From positions 85,440 through 131,403 of the forward strand of contig QEOQ01000110.1 in the NCBI GenBank assembly GCA_010279815.1: DNA of 45,964 nt, in the 5' to 3' direction. The notes beneath the pieces are model-generated. The model was not told where the DNA came from. It made no database searches and saw nothing but the letters and a program-made list of their open reading frames with translations. Positions 1-11,877 of this stretch are shown here, piece after piece (the first letter of the stretch is position 1; each line of letters opens with the position of its first letter). The translations under genes were made by a program, and so were the position numbers. This stretch comes from Brachionus plicatilis. Its lineage: Eukaryota > Rotifera > Eurotatoria > Ploima > Brachionidae.

Positions 1-900
1 TTTTTTTTTTTTAGATTTTTGGCAAAAATATATTGAACTAATTTAACTTTGACAAAAAATTATGTCAAACTGTAATTCTAAGAAAAAATTTTCATTGTTT
101 AAATTTAATCCTAGATAAAATTTATTAAAAAAGAAAAAATGATAATTGGATTTTTTTTAAATAAAATAAAAATTGATGCCTAGTTCATGTGTTTAAGATA
201 ATGGAGAAAAAATTAAAATTTTTAAGCCTTGGTTGAAGAATGATATTTTGTGGTTTTTATTGCCTAAAAAGTTGACAAGCTTGCATTTTTGAAGATATTA
301 TGCAGCTTTTTATGATATTTTATCGAAAAATTGAAGTTTTATTTATTTTAAAAATATTTTTAAAAGCACTTTAAATTTTATCATTTTAAGGTATATTGTG
401 ACTCTCGTAAAAAAACATGTATAAAAAATTAAATTAATTTTTATTTATTGTTTAGGATTTTATTTCAAAATTTTTTTTCTCAAAAGCTTGTAAACTAATT
501 TGCGAATTTATTAAATATTTGAAAAAACTGAAAAATCTTGCTTAATCCTAGAATAAGATTTATACTAGCATAACAAATTCCATTTCCTAAACAAAAAAAA
601 ATTTACAAGTTCTAATTTTTATTTATTTATTGAAAAATATAACACTAGAATTTTCATACAAATTTCATACAAATTAAAAAAATTCAAAAATTTTAATTTA
701 AATATTTCAATTTTTTGCTTTATTGAATTTTTTTTTTCTTAAACAAATTTATAAATTTTTATTTTTAAATTGTAATAATTATTTTATAAAATTAATTAAA
801 TGAATTGTTAATCGGTCTTCATGGCATTGACACTAACCTGTTGATTAACCTTGAAAGTTTAGACATGTATGAATTTTTTCTATTTAATTAAATAAAAAAT
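1..900. other. AT-rich stretch, nothing recognised
   Basis: Mostly A/T homopolymer runs. I saw no open frame with coding character, no clear inverted repeat and no RNA gene. Confidence 0.5.
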
Positions 901-904
901 TATG

Positions 905-1118
905 ATGTTAAAATGTATAAAATTTTAGCGACTGGTCACTAGGTGCCTAGGTGCATGATATTCAGAAGTGATAAATGCAAGGTAATAGACTTCATGTGTT
1001 CTGCGTTATCAATAAGTGGAGTAGTCTCCTTGACACATTATTCGGCCAACCAAATCAAAAAAAGATACGATCCGTGGAACAGCTCAGCTCCATGATCGAG
1101 TTTTTCACATATTTTTAA
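905..1118 (+). other. GC-richer island with a 47-codon ORF
   Basis: Base composition rises sharply above the flanks. A frame from an ATG at 975 to TAA at 1116 encodes 47 residues, containing NKWSSLLDTLFGQPNQ and ending EFFTYF. The composition looks protein-like rather than AT noise, and similar islands in this window are mobile-element remnants. I do not recognise the protein. It could be a transposon fragment or a lone exon. Confidence 0.2.
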
Positions 1119-1201
1119 ATTTAATATTATGCATTTATAAATTCAGTATAATTCAGTCCTTCCTCCACAAGTCATCTCTCCAAGCAAAGCTTGCCGTAGC
1201 T

Positions 1202-1222
1202 TTCTTCTTCTTCTTCTTCTTC
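1202..1222. repeat. (TTC)7 microsatellite
   Basis: Seven uninterrupted TTC units followed by a T run. Confidence 0.85.
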
Positions 1223-1535
1223 TTTTTACTATTTTTTTAATAATTATTTTTGCAATGCCCATGAAATAAGCCTCCTAGTAAAAATGAAAAATAAAAAGAG
1301 TTTAAAAATAATAAAATTTAAAATAAAGGAGTTTTTAAAAAAAGGCACCTAAAAAATTGTTTTTATAGGCTTTGAATTATTCCCGCAAATTTAAAAATAA
1401 AATTTTTTAATTACAAAAGAAACTTTGAATATTTTTTTTAATAAAAAAATTCACTGATTAGTAAGAATGTTATCGACCCGGGTATACTCTATCAATAATT
1501 GATGAACATTGATCAAAAAAATTGGCTAAAAAACA

Positions 1536-1588
1536 GAGTTTTTTAAAAGTCACAAGTTTTAATTCAGGTCCAAGTCCGGACTTTTTTT
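1536..1588 (+). repeat. Dispersed AAGTCCGGACTT repeat fragment
   Basis: Contains 'aaaagtcacaagtttt...caggtccaagtccggacttt'. The same phrase recurs at 30386-30475 and inverted at 12010-12070, so this is a dispersed repeat family. Here it is cut by the MITE that starts at 1589. Confidence 0.5.
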
Positions 1589-1950
1589 GACAAGTTGAAG
1601 TTAATGGTCAATATTTGATGCTCAAAATGATCAAATAAAACTAAAACTATAAAATGAATTTTGATTTTTTAATACAATTCTATGCAGAGCTAAATTTTCG
1701 GTTTTAACATACTTTGTTAAATCTAATGGTAAAATCTGCTAAAGTCTGCAAAAAGTTATCCACCTAAAATAGCATCATTTCGATGGTGCATTTGGATACT
1801 GCAGAGTTAATTTTTTTATTTCACATAGTATATTAAATCCAAAAATGGATCTCTGCATTATTTCTTTTAAGAAATAACAATTTATTTAACAGTTCAAGTT
1901 TTATTTGATCATTTTGAGCATCAATAATTGATCATAAACTTCAAATTAGC
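1589..1950. mobile_element. Fold-back MITE, family F1 copy A (hAT-like, 8-bp TSD)
   Basis: The left end reads GACAAGTTGAAG and the right end CTTCAAATTAGC, its near reverse complement. Homology between the arms continues inward (gatgctcaaaatgatcaaat on the left, inverted on the right). The element is flanked on both sides by the 8-bp direct repeat CTTTTTTT (1581-1588 and 1951-1958). Copies occur at 22388-22902, 31325-31695 and 40792-41338. An 8-bp target duplication is typical of hAT-superfamily elements. It is non-autonomous and 362 bp long. Confidence 0.75.
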
Positions 1951-1959
1951 CTTTTTTTA

Positions 1960-3245
1960 AAATTTTTTTACAAAAGTCCAAAAACTTTTCAATTTTTTTT
2001 TCAAGATGAATATTATGACAAGAAAATTCTTAAAGTATTTTAAAATAATAAATAAAGGCTATTTTTTTCCAGTTTTACAAATTAATCAAATAAATTTTCC
2101 TGTTTTTTCCATTTATGTACAGTAATTTTTCTAGGAAAATCATATTTAACGGAAGAACACGAAAATTTCCGCCTATTTCTCAACTACTGTCAAAGCATTT
2201 TTTCCAGTCATTTATCATGGCTTAACATGTTCTTAAGTCTGGATTTTGGACTTTATTTTGCGATTTTTAAACAACTTTGGTAAAAAATATATTTTTCTTT
2301 TTAAATATACGAAATTCAGAGTTCTTCTGGTATATCAACTAAAAAAATAAGAAGATTAGGAAAATGCAAACTCACAGTGATTAATTTAAAATTTGTATCG
2401 GAATCAAAAATAAAAGAATTTAAAATTTTTTGGAAAAATATTCAATATAATAAACAAAATTTTTAATTTTACCTAATTCAGTATATATTTTTAGAAATTT
2501 TTAATTAGTTTTCAGGTAAATAACCAAATAACTTACAAAAGAAGTATTTTATTTTCCAGTTTCAAATGAGCTCAAAAATAAATAGCTTATAGATATGTGT
2601 TCAATTAAACTTATTACAATATTTATGAAACTTTCAGAAAATTTTTTATTGCTTTGAACATGAGCAAGAGAGCTAAAGAATATTGCATTGAAACAAATCT
2701 CAATAATTTAAAGATATTTTTATGCTTTAGTGTCTAAAAAATAGAGATTTAAAAAATTTTGTTTTCATAATTTAGAAATTTTTGTTTTTAATCTTAAAAA
2801 AAAAGAAAAAAATAAATTTTTTTTTTGAGATTCAAACAAAGAAAAAATCACACTTATAAAATTCTTAATTTTAATAGCTTGAAAACGTTTTTTGAAATCT
2901 ATTTCTTTGAATCTTTCATATATTTTATCTTAAGAATTTTATTTTATTTTATTAAAAGTCGAATTTAATGTATTAAAATAAAATTTAAATGAAAAAAAGA
3001 TAAGATTTCACAAAATCTTTAATTTCATAAAAGAGTCAAATTCTTATTAATTTATAAAAAGATCTAAGTAAAAAATGTAGAAAGAATTATCTTACTTTCA
3101 ATTAATTAAAATAAGAAAAATTATTAAACATTGAAAAATTCCAATGATATTTGTAAAATGCTTTATGTTTAAACAACTTTGTTTAATCAAAAAATATGTC
3201 TCCACATACTCTGCAAAGATATAGCACAGTTGATTATAATATTTT
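1960..3245. other. AT-rich intergenic, nothing recognised
   Basis: No open frame with coding character and no strong repeat structure seen on either strand. Confidence 0.45.
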
Positions 3246-3249
3246 TACA

Positions 3250-3485
3250 TTAAATTGTGTAATTTTACGTAAAATGATGTAAAAAAATGTAATAAAGTGT
3301 AATGTTTCGTTTTTCGAAAATTTTTTTATAAAATTCAAATATTTTTATTTATTTTCCACTTTTTCTTCTAAAATCCAATTTTTTTTGGCCGTAAGCGTTT
3401 TCGGCCAAACTTACTTAAACTGGTGTAATATTACGTTAGCTTACATTTTCTGACGTAAAATTACGTAAAATAACGTAATCTTACC
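3250..3485. repeat. Inverted repeat rich in TTACGTAA motifs
   Basis: The left side has 'gtgtaattttacgtaaaatg' and the right side 'gacgtaaaattacgtaaaat', an inverted arrangement around a C/G-richer centre (cggccgtaagcg-like). It is probably a small non-autonomous DNA element. Ends and target duplication were not resolved. Confidence 0.35.
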
Positions 3486-3784
3486 CATTATAAAGTTTTA
3501 CTTTAAACACTGTAATTGCCTGTTTATTTATTTTAAATAGTTCTCTTTTAAATTGATTTAAATCTAAATTATTGGAATTATTGACGCCTGGACATTGTTC
3601 GCTAAATGAGATAATTTAGTTCTGTAAAGTGCTTAATTTTAAGTAGTCTTTTTGAAAAAAAAAAAAAATTGAAAAAATTCAATTTCGAAAAAAAATACAA
3701 AACATTTTTGTGAACACTTGAAAATAATCAATATGTTATGGTTGGAATAATGCAAACTGACTTATGGCTCTTAATCGACCATTT

Positions 3785-4465
3785 TCTCACAACTTATGAA
3801 AACTTTCTTCATTAGAAAGTCTTAGATATTGATTAAAATATCTTTGCATGATTCTAAACATTTTACATTTAAAAATTAGATCTTAAATTAAATTTATTTG
3901 AAAATGTTGAGTTTTCATTTAGAACTGAATTGACATGCACTTTTATTTCTAATAACCGATTAAGCATTTTATATGTTGAATTCCATCTAGCAGCAACCTC
4001 TTGTACTAGATGAAATTTTCTTTTTCAGTTTATTGTTTATCAGCTAATGCATCAGAAAAAAGAGTTGAATGACTAAACTTTGAGCATATAATTGTGGCTT
4101 TTTTAGTAAACTTTCGAAATTTTTTTAATTGAATTTATTTCATTTAGAGAAAACGTAATAGGAATTATGAAATCACTATTTCCAGCAACATCAGTTTCAT
4201 TGTCATCATCTTCCTCATCAAAGTCATTAAAATTGTTCTGACTTGCTTGTTTGATCGCCGTTATGCTGTAGGATACATTATGTTTATAATTAATTCCTTT
4301 TTTTACTATTAAATTTAATATGTGTCCCATACAGCCCATATAAATTAATAATTGTATTATTGAAAAAAGAAATAGCTATACAGTCATTTGAAGCATTACT
4401 ACTGATAAATTCAACTTTTCTTTCTACATCCCACTCTTGAAAAATTTGTGTCTATAAGTTTTTGA
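3785..4465 (-). pseudogene. Degenerate hAT-superfamily transposase
   Basis: Three pieces in consistent order on the minus strand resemble the catalytic region of hAT transposases. Near 4430-4330 is a W-D-V-E-R-K-V...S-S-N-A-S-N block, like the hAT 'DNA-N' region. From about 4339 is CMGHILNLIVKKG, the classic C-x2-H-x-L-N-L motif, reached through a frameshift. Near 4000-3900 is ARWNSTYKMLNRLLE, the hAT 'TRWNSTY-ML-R' motif. An acidic stretch (DFDEEDDDNE) lies between them. Frameshifts and stops show it is dead. The family match is by recognised motifs. It could be a relative of the elements that mobilised the 8-bp-TSD MITEs in this window, but I saw no shared ends. Confidence 0.65.
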
Positions 4466-4486
4466 TTTGCAAGCCTGTATGAGAAC

Positions 4487-5070
4487 CGGTTATTTTTTAA
4501 ATTGCCATGGTATGAGAGGACATGAAGAAGTCAGGTTTGATAAAATGAATGATGACACCTATTTTTCAACTTGTCATATTGAAATTTTTGTTGTTATATG
4601 GAGATAAATTGTGTATGTACTGTGGAAAGTCAGAACATTTGGTTTCAGACTGCTAATTAAAAAAAAAACAGATGAAAATTGTAACGTTTGAAAAAAGAGA
4701 ACAAATGTAGCAGAAATTGTCCAATCGAATAGTCTTTGAATTCGTGAATGATATTAAGACACATTTGGTTAACGCTTTTAAATTAAAAATGTGTTTTGAA
4801 ACCCACGAATACCTGATTTCCAACATTGGTGGATGAATCGATGTCAAGTCAGGAAAAAGAGAAAACTGAACTGGTATCAAATGCAGCAAGTCCCGTTAAG
4901 GAGACGCATCTCAGGCCGAGAAGTACTGTTGTATGTGACCAAGAAAGTAACTGGGTTGCTCCGAATTCTGCCTGTATGGCTGGAGGGAGAAGAAGCTGTT
5001 CAAAAAGGGGAAAGCACCCGTGAAGAGCAAGAATCACTGGTGCACCCCAAAAGGACGGCAGTAGTACGTA
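4487..5070 (+). pseudogene. Retroelement gag/ORF1-like remnant with CCHC zinc knuckle
   Basis: At 4612-4653 a frame reads CMYCGKSEHLVSDC, an exact C-x2-C-x4-H-x4-C zinc knuckle as found in gag and LINE ORF1 proteins, ending in a stop. Just upstream, in another frame, 'NCHGMRGHEEVRFDKM' looks coding. Downstream, 4826-5070 is a GC-rich island. Protein-like pieces there are split over frames, including a Ser/Pro/Arg-rich stretch and 'KSKNHWCTPKRTAVV' near its end. This fits a frameshifted nucleic-acid-binding ORF with a low-complexity tail. No reverse transcriptase follows. Family unknown. Confidence 0.4.
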
Positions 5071-5249
5071 TGTTCGCAACAATTTTGTTCGCAAAATATG
5101 TTAAAATAAGATATATTAACATTAAAAAATTAGCAAAATACTTTGATCAATTTTATTGAATAAAAAAAACATCAAAAATTACAAAAATTGAATTAGAAAA
5201 AAAATTTGAAAAAAAACTTAAGGAAGACTATTATTATTTATTTAGAGCC

Positions 5250-5345
5250 TTATTCACATAAATTTTTACCAATACCACTTAAGAAACCTTTAATATCATC
5301 TTTGTCAAATGTAGTGCACATATGATAAATTCGAATTTTCTAATC
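5250..5345 (-). pseudogene. Short coding-like remnant, unidentified
   Basis: A minus-strand frame reads MCTTFDKDDIKGFLSGIGKN and then ends (LCE, stop). Amino-acid composition is unlike the AT noise around it. It is probably the tail of a broken mobile-element protein. I do not recognise the family. Confidence 0.2.
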
Positions 5346-5422
5346 TGTAGCTTTACTTTAAAATTTACCGGTACGAAGTTTACTGATTTCTAATTAACTG
5401 TAACTTTTGTAACTTTTGCTGC

Positions 5423-5563
5423 GCATATATGTGCAAACATATATTCGTCTTTGCGAACATATATTAATCTCTGCGAACATATATTATTCTCTGCGAACAT
5501 ATATTCATCTTTGCGAATATATATTGTTCTCTGCGAACATATTTTTGTCTTCGAACATATGTA
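5423..5563. repeat. 20-bp minisatellite, about 6.5 units
   Basis: Tandem units begin at 5438, 5458, 5478, 5498, 5518 and 5538 with consensus catatattNNtctYtgcgaa. The last full unit is 18 bp, and partial units sit at each end. The open frame through it is a by-product of the repeat. Reversed relatives of 'gcgaacata' occur at 5068-5100. Confidence 0.85.
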
Positions 5564-5631
5564 CTATTCCCAAAAGAACTTGTAAAACTCCTGATCGGTT
5601 GTAAAAAGAGAGACTTAAGTCTCTTTCAACA

Positions 5632-6035
5632 AAACCTGCCGAGCAGTACTACCGAGTTGAGCCAGTCACAACAGCGACAGAACCAACAGAAGGAGCAGAC
5701 TCAGAGCAACCATCATCGCTACGAAACAAACCAAAGCGCTTGTGCGTTTGTTGCTAGTCTCAGTATCCAGCCCGAATTCACAACTGGCAAAAGTGGCATG
5801 CATTCCTCAAGGCGCTGATATGCCACAATTCGGATCGAGAACCACAAGTGTCATACACTCTGCAAATCATGAATCATTTGGCTACGGATGAGCCGTAAAG
5901 TGATGTGCTAGGTCACGTTCAAGGTCTGCTAAGAACCGGCAAAACTACTGCAAAATCGTACATTGTGTACGTCAAGAGCCGTTCTGAGGAGATGGGTAGT
6001 GATGTAATACCCAATGGAGCCAACTCGGCTACGTA
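5632..6035 (+). other. GC-rich coding-like island, unidentified
   Basis: Base composition is far richer in G/C than the flanks. Open stretches in shifting frames include SQSQQRQNQQKEQTQSN near the start and TTAKSYIVYVKSRSEEMGSD at the end. Internal stops and shifts suggest a decayed mobile-element ORF. The neighbours on both sides are retroelement remnants. No domain recognised. Confidence 0.3.
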
Positions 6036-6562
6036 GAGTATTAATACTTTTGTTTTAAGCTTTTTTTAGCTTAAATTTTTGAGGTCGCAGAACCTCATTA
6101 GGGACGTTACTGGCCAGAAAACAAATAAGTTGATTTTTTTGTCTTTTATATTATTTAGTACTTTTATACTATTAATACTAAAGTTTTTTTAGTTTTTATT
6201 TGAGTTTTCATAAAGAAGTAGAGAAGAAAGAATATTTTATTCTCTCTCCATCTCTCTTTTTTTTTATTTGATAGCTAACGCTATTAAACAAATTTTTTTA
6301 TAAATGATATTAAATTTTTATGTAAAAAATATTAAAAAATTGCTAATTAACTTTTGGTTAAAAATTCAAAATTAGTTATTTAGATTTTTTACATTTGAAT
6401 TTTTAAAATTCTTGGTTAAAATAAAAAGAAATATTTTCTTATATCAATATCATCGTATTTGATAAATGATTCTTTTTTCATTCACAACTATATTTATTTA
6501 ATTAAATATATATATTTCTTGAAAAGAAATTTTCGATTTAAATAACTAATTAATCTTTTAAA
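6036..6562. other. AT-rich spacer, nothing recognised
   Basis: Contains a (TC)-rich patch near 6240 and long A/T runs. No coding signal. Confidence 0.45.
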
Positions 6563-6590
6563 TAATAATATAATAATAATAATAATAAAA
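6563..6590. repeat. (TAA)n microsatellite at LINE fragment end
   Basis: Imperfect TAA units directly abut the 3'-side end of the minus-strand LINE fragment that follows. Confidence 0.8.
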
Positions 6591-6599
6591 AGCTGCAGC

Positions 6600-7628
6600 T
6601 TGCGAGCTTGCGGAGATGGCTTACTCCGAGTTTCTAACGCAGGCTGAAGTTCCAGGAAAGAGTGACGTGAAGGCAGTCTTTGTCTGGGGAGCCGAGGGAT
6701 GAATAAATTCAGCCAGGGTCGTCCGTGGCAATTAGATCAAGTTAATTGGTCTTGAATGTTGGCTCTAGGACATGCTGGGTGAGGAAGTTCTTACTCAACG
6801 CATTCAGAAATTCGAGGCTTGAAGGGTGACCTTTGTTAGTGCAGTAGCCACCATCCTGAATCCATTTTATGAAAGGAAAGTTGAAGTCATCGGCAACTAA
6901 GAGATGCTTTGATGAATCGGCTTTGCACAGGTGACTCGCATAATCTATGGACTTACTAATTTCATGAATGATACCTGTTGACTTTAACTAAGCACCACAC
7001 TTGCTCACTCCTAGTGTTAGACAAGGTTTCATCACTGACCTCAAAGCTATCCAGGTCGAAACCTGAACTCTACCACGATCATGTCAATAGGTTTGTTTAA
7101 TCTCGTTGTCTTGTTGGTCTTGATGCGTCTCTGGGTTTTAAAAATGGTGTCCCTGTCTAAATTCAGGACTTGAAGAACCTCGTTAACTTTGGCCGTATCT
7201 TGGTCTTCTGAGTTGCCTGCACCAGCTCCCGAAATGATGATGTTGTTCTCGATTCTTTCCGCGTCTCTCAGATCCTTTTTGACGCTTGCTATAAAGACTT
7301 GCTGTTGCTCACTTTGCTTTTTCCCTGAAACCATCATACTCTAAGTTTGGAGCGCTGGGGACTTATTGACTTCCTGTTGCTGTTGCTGTAGTTCAAGGGT
7401 GTGTACTCTCTTCCTTAGGTCAGTAATCTCTACACTCTGTTTCTTGACTGTTGAGCAGAGGGCGCAAATATAATTGTGCATCTTAATTTGGTAGTCTGCG
7501 ACTTTGCTTGTTCCTTGGCCTAGTGCCGACCAGTCCTCCAGATCGAGGATGTCTTTCGGAAGGTCCAGTTCAGTTGTCATTGAAATAGATGTTGCCGTGC
7601 TCGTATAATTTATTATAATTACGTGCAA
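6600..7628 (-). mobile_element. Non-LTR retrotransposon fragment: ORF1 end plus endonuclease
   Basis: Read on the minus strand. A frame from about 7628 to 7341 has a coiled-coil-like stretch (QTV/heptad-like, LRKRVHTLELQQQQQ). A second frame, 7337-7047, holds an L1-ORF1-type pattern (RIENNIIISGAG...VLNLDRDTIFKTQRR). It is followed, after a frameshift, by the apurinic-endonuclease-like domain: SEQVWCLVKVN, then LLVADDFNFPFIKW (the G/A-D-F-N-x-P motif) near 6890-6840, and finally SPDKDCLHVTLSWNFSL near 6690-6640 in place of the usual S-D-H/K-D block. The reverse transcriptase is missing and several stops interrupt it, so it is a dead fragment. The GC content is clearly higher than the flanks. 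Confidence 0.75.
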
Positions 7629-7744
7629 ATTTGAAATTTAATTTCAAAAATATAAATATATCAAAAATAAATTCAAATTTTGAATGAATTAAATAATTAA
7701 ATATTTTTTTAGCTTTTTAATTGAACTTAATAAAAATTAATAGA

Positions 7745-8600
7745 TTGTTAAGAATTTATCACTCTACAGAAAAAAAACCCTTACTTGAGTTTTTTTGTTT
7801 GAAATAAACTCACTAGTCTAGGCGTTGGGAATTTAAAACATATTTAAAAAATAATAAAAAATGGAATAAATGAATGGAATAAACATTTCTGAATTATACT
7901 GTTTTTAATGTTGAAAGTTAGTGATGACAACTTTTTTTGTTCGTTTATTCTTAAATTTAAATAAATTAACAAGTCAGCTACCAAGAGAGAGGTTCATTCT
8001 ACTTGGACTAACTGGCAAGTGAAATAAAATAAATCTTTTATATACCTTTGCTTGTGTCAACCAATTATTGGGGTGACATAATTGGTGGCAGTGGTGGTTG
8101 CAGCCAAAAAGTAAAAACTCAAAGAGAAAGTTTGAGTTCTTGGTTAACACCCTTACAGGTGGTACCTAAAGGGTATTACCGCACTTTTTCCGAATCTCAT
8201 ATTTAGGTCAGGATAAATCACTTTTAAAAAGAAGTCGCGGTCAGTCGTTAAGGCGAAAGTCAAAATTTTTTGTCGACCTGCCGAAAATAACATAACCAAA
8301 TGGATTGTGATAGGTTCAGAGGTATTAGGCATTTTTTAAAACACTAGCCTGGCACTGCAAAGGGGGAATTACTTTTGATGAAGCTTTGAAGCGTTTTAGG
8401 TTAAACAAGACTAAAGATTTTTTAATCTACAAAAATTCAAGGATGATTTTGACTTTGACTGCGTTAGGTTATTCCCTGATGAGTATTTCTCGAATCAAGA
8501 CGAGTCCAAATTATCTGACCATGAGATAAAATTTATTGAAAACCACCAGAATCACGAATTTATTACAAACTGTGATATGCTATAGGAACAGAAACAAAAC
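7745..8600 (+). mobile_element. Decayed LTR retrotransposon 5' region (primer site and gag remnant)
   Basis: At 8083-8100 the sequence 'ttggtggcagtggtgg' resembles the TGGTGGCAG-type primer-binding/leader sequence that follows the 5' LTR in many animal Ty3- and BEL-type elements. It is preceded by '...ggggtgaca', a plausible LTR end. About 350 bp downstream a frame with KFKDDFDFDCVRLFPDEYFS and SDHEIKFIENHQNHEFITN (about 8433-8583) looks like gag, ending in a stop. The LTR start was not fixed and no pol region is present. The element type is inferred from the leader only. Confidence 0.45.
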
Positions 8601-9342
8601 CTTTTTCTGAACATTAGAAAAATTTAAAAAAATCAGTCAATCAAAAAATCAATGTTCAGCCTTTAAAATTCCCGATTCGCTTTATTAAATAGAATAAAAT
8701 TAGAAAAACTTCAAATTTCAAAGCAAGTATTAAAAAAAATTAAAAAATATTTAAGAAAATTCGCTGATTATTTTTGCTGAACTAAATTCCAGAAGCCTTT
8801 TTTTTATATCAGATTTTGTTGTTGAAATAAATATAATTTCAAAATAAACTCTAAATTGACAATAATTTATAATTTATTTTGTTTTAAAAAATTACTGCTG
8901 TTTCAGCTTCACTGTACACATCACTCCCACAAAGCAGTAATGGGCTCAGCCATTATTATAGAATGTCGCAGCAAGATCTACTTACTAACAAAATAAACAT
9001 TTTTGTAAATATACTGGATACTCAAAATATGCTTCAAATGTTAATTCGCTTAATGTTTTATTTTATTCACAATATTCATTATGTATCTTTTAGTAAATAA
9101 AATATATTTAGCATAAAAAAATGTTATTTGAATTAATGGTAATAACAAGAAACTAAATAGGAGATTAAGTCATAATTTTTTTGAAAAATAACTAAAAAAA
9201 TTTATAATTTTTTTACCTCAAAATAAATTTTTTTAAATTTTCAAAAACAATAAACGATTTTTTATCTAAAATGCATATTTTATTTAAGAGTTTTTATGTT
9301 AGAATGAAAGTTAATTAAAAAAAATTCAAATAAAATTTTTTT
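8601..9342. other. AT-rich intergenic, 3' flank of lectin gene
   Basis: No open frame. AATAAA motifs near 9275-9290 on the minus strand could serve the lectin gene that ends at 9343. Confidence 0.4.
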
Positions 9343-10336
9343 TTAGGAAATCTGTTGACAAATAATCTTACGAGCGTATTCTGATGATGCTAGATCTCTA
9401 AACCATGATTCAGAAACAAGGAGAGCATATTCCTTTAAAAAAAAATTGTTTCCTCCAAAATTATTAGGTTCACCTGGCTCAAATCCATAAACCTTAGATC
9501 CATCCGGCCAAACAAATGGTTCACCAACATAACTTATGATGGAATCAATCCAAGCTGGATCTTGAATGTAGATTTTACGTTCTGACATTGTTTTTGGTCT
9601 CCACAAATATGCATTCAAACTTTGACAAAGCAATTTTCCTGACTGATAGATTCTATCATCATTTATTTTATAGCAGTTGAATGGGTAGTTATTAAAAGTC
9701 GTGAAACCACTCATGCATGGTTTGCAAGAATCATTTTCATTCAATCTGTAATATCCAGTTGAACAAGCATAACTATTAATGTTTTTTTCACAACTTGTAG
9801 CCGAATAATTTTTAAATTAAATCTTTTTTAAAAAATAAAAAACAAATACTTTATTCCAAAAAAACCATCAATACAGAGACAAATATACTCATCCAATTTG
9901 TTGACACATGTAGCGCCATTCAAGCATGGGCAGCTAACACAGTGACTTAAAAATTTAGAATTTTATTTTTATTTTTGGCTAAATTAAGTTTTTACTCTTT
10001 AATAAATTTTTTCTCGAATAATATTTTCAAATCAGAATTGGTTATAAGATGATTAAGAGCATACTCGGTGTGAAGACTACAGATTTTATTGCTGTAGACT
10101 ACAAATGAACAAAATTCATTTCTAAGACATTGACTGAAACAAAGATTTTTGCTCAATTTTAAAGGACTATGATTAGGAACCAAACTGAAGTTAGAAAAAG
10201 GTACATTTTTTCCTTTTACTAGTTGAAACGATCCAACATTGATTGACTCCAAACAAATTTTATCATTATGTAAAACTAATAATATAAAAATTAAAATTTT
10301 CATTTTTAAAAACACTGAATTCTCTAAATGTAACAT
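9343..10336 (-). CDS. Secreted PAN-like / EGF / C-type lectin protein (3 exons)
   Basis: Exons 10336-9996, 9945-9850 and 9793-9343 join in phase across 50- and 56-nt GT-AG introns. The likelier start is the Met at 10303, because MKILIFILLVLHN... is a good signal peptide (284 aa). After the signal comes a Cys-bearing PAN/apple-like stretch (CFSQCLRNEFCSFVVYS). Next is one EGF repeat completed across intron 2 (CPCLNGATCVN...CLCIDGFFGINC). The C-terminal 130 residues are a C-type lectin fold (CMSGF, CYKI, WID, VWPDG, GEPNN, ICQ). The EPN motif usual for mannose-type sugars is kept. The Cys pair forming the second invariant disulfide is missing: ALLV and WFRD lack Cys. Sugar binding is therefore uncertain. 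It is probably a secreted recognition or matrix protein. Phase agreement makes the model convincing. Confidence 0.8.
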
Positions 10337-10339
10337 TAT

Positions 10340-11870
10340 TTATACTTTTTAGTTATAACAATCAATAATTTCATAAATATTCTCTAAAATTGAATTTAAT
10401 ATTTAGTGCCTATAATGTTGACTCTAATTAATCAAGACTAGTTAGTATGTTTCAGGGATTTTTTTTTATATTTCCTTTTTATTTCTTAAAAATTACCTAA
10501 ATGAATAAAAGCTTTTTTAATAAAAATGTAAAATTTAACCTCAAAGATCGAGGGAATTGCCTTAATGAATGGAAAATAATTTTTCAATTTCGATGCCAAT
10601 TGCCTTATTTTTTTAAACAAAAATTTTTAAAAGAAATACATTATTATTTTCACTTTTATGATTTTTAAAATAAAAGCCTAATTGGTTGAAAAATAAATTT
10701 GGAGAATAAAAAAAATCATATTGTATTAAAAAATGAAAATTTCTCCTCTCTTTTAATACAAAGCATAAATATTTTAAAAAGTTTTATTATATCATTTAGT
10801 TTGAGATTTTATTTAATTTTTCAAAATCAAATAAATTTTTTTACAAGATTTTATTATATACGAAAATTTGATTTTTTATATTTTTTATATTCTAATTTTG
10901 TTTAAAGAAGTTTTTGAGATTTTTTACGAATTTTAAAATTTTTATTGCTGAAATAATTTTTAATTTTTGAGCAAGTTTTTCAAACAAAATAATTGAAAAC
11001 ATTTTCTTTTTAAAATTTTATCTTTATTAAAAATATGTCAATAAAAGATCTTAATTTTAATTCTTTAATTAGGCTAAACTTCCAAACAAATTGTATTTCA
11101 TTTATCAACAAAGGATGAATATTAATAAAGATCATTAAACAATTAAACAAATAGACTTCAATAATAACAAAAAAAATAATTTTTTTTTTCCTTAGTTCTT
11201 ATTTCAACATATTTTCATCTAAAAAAAATTATAAAATTTTTCTAAATATAAAAATTTCAATTTTTGCAAAAAATTGAATCTGTTAAAATAATTAATTTAA
11301 TTTTCAACAAGGAAAAAAGATTTCAAACAAAAATTTTATTCTAAAACTTTGAAAAAATTTTATGCTTTGTAAAAAAAAATTGGAGGGCTGGAATTTTTTC
11401 TGAATTGAAACGATTGAATTGAGACAAAATTCAAAATCCCAATGATATCTTGCTTTCATAAAATTACTTACTAAGATTTTTCATCAACACTCAAACCATA
11501 ATATTATTAATTATTTAAATATTGCTCGTTTTCAAAATTTTTTTTTGATTGCATCAACAGTTTTTTGGCTCAAAAAATTGCTTAAAATCAACTAAAATGT
11601 CAATCATTTTTAAGAAATCAATCAGATAATTTTTTTTTCTTTAAAATCTACATTACTGCTATGATAAACTGTTACGTGATAAAATTTAACGTGATATTAC
11701 GAAAATTTTAGTAAATATAAAAAGGGCCAAAAAAAACTGAAAAACTGGCGATCTTTAGGAATTTTTACTAATTACGTAATTAACGTAATTAGTAATAAAT
11801 TTTAAATTCATAACTTGACATAAAATTGACTTTCTCTTAACAATTAAGTCATTTTTAAGTCAAAATTAAT
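10340..11870. other. AT-rich intergenic, nothing recognised
   Basis: The upstream flank of the lectin gene and then A/T runs. At about 11770-11795 there is a near-palindrome around ttacgtaattaacgtaa. No coding signal. Confidence 0.45.
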
Positions 11871-11877
11871 ATTTGAT

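Noticed and set aside
5416..5604. 62-codon frame
   Set aside because: Produced by the 20-bp minisatellite, whose repeat has no stops in that frame.
10699..10905. 68-codon Phe/Ile/Lys-rich frame
   Set aside because: Composition is what A/T-rich noise gives; no splice partner or motif.
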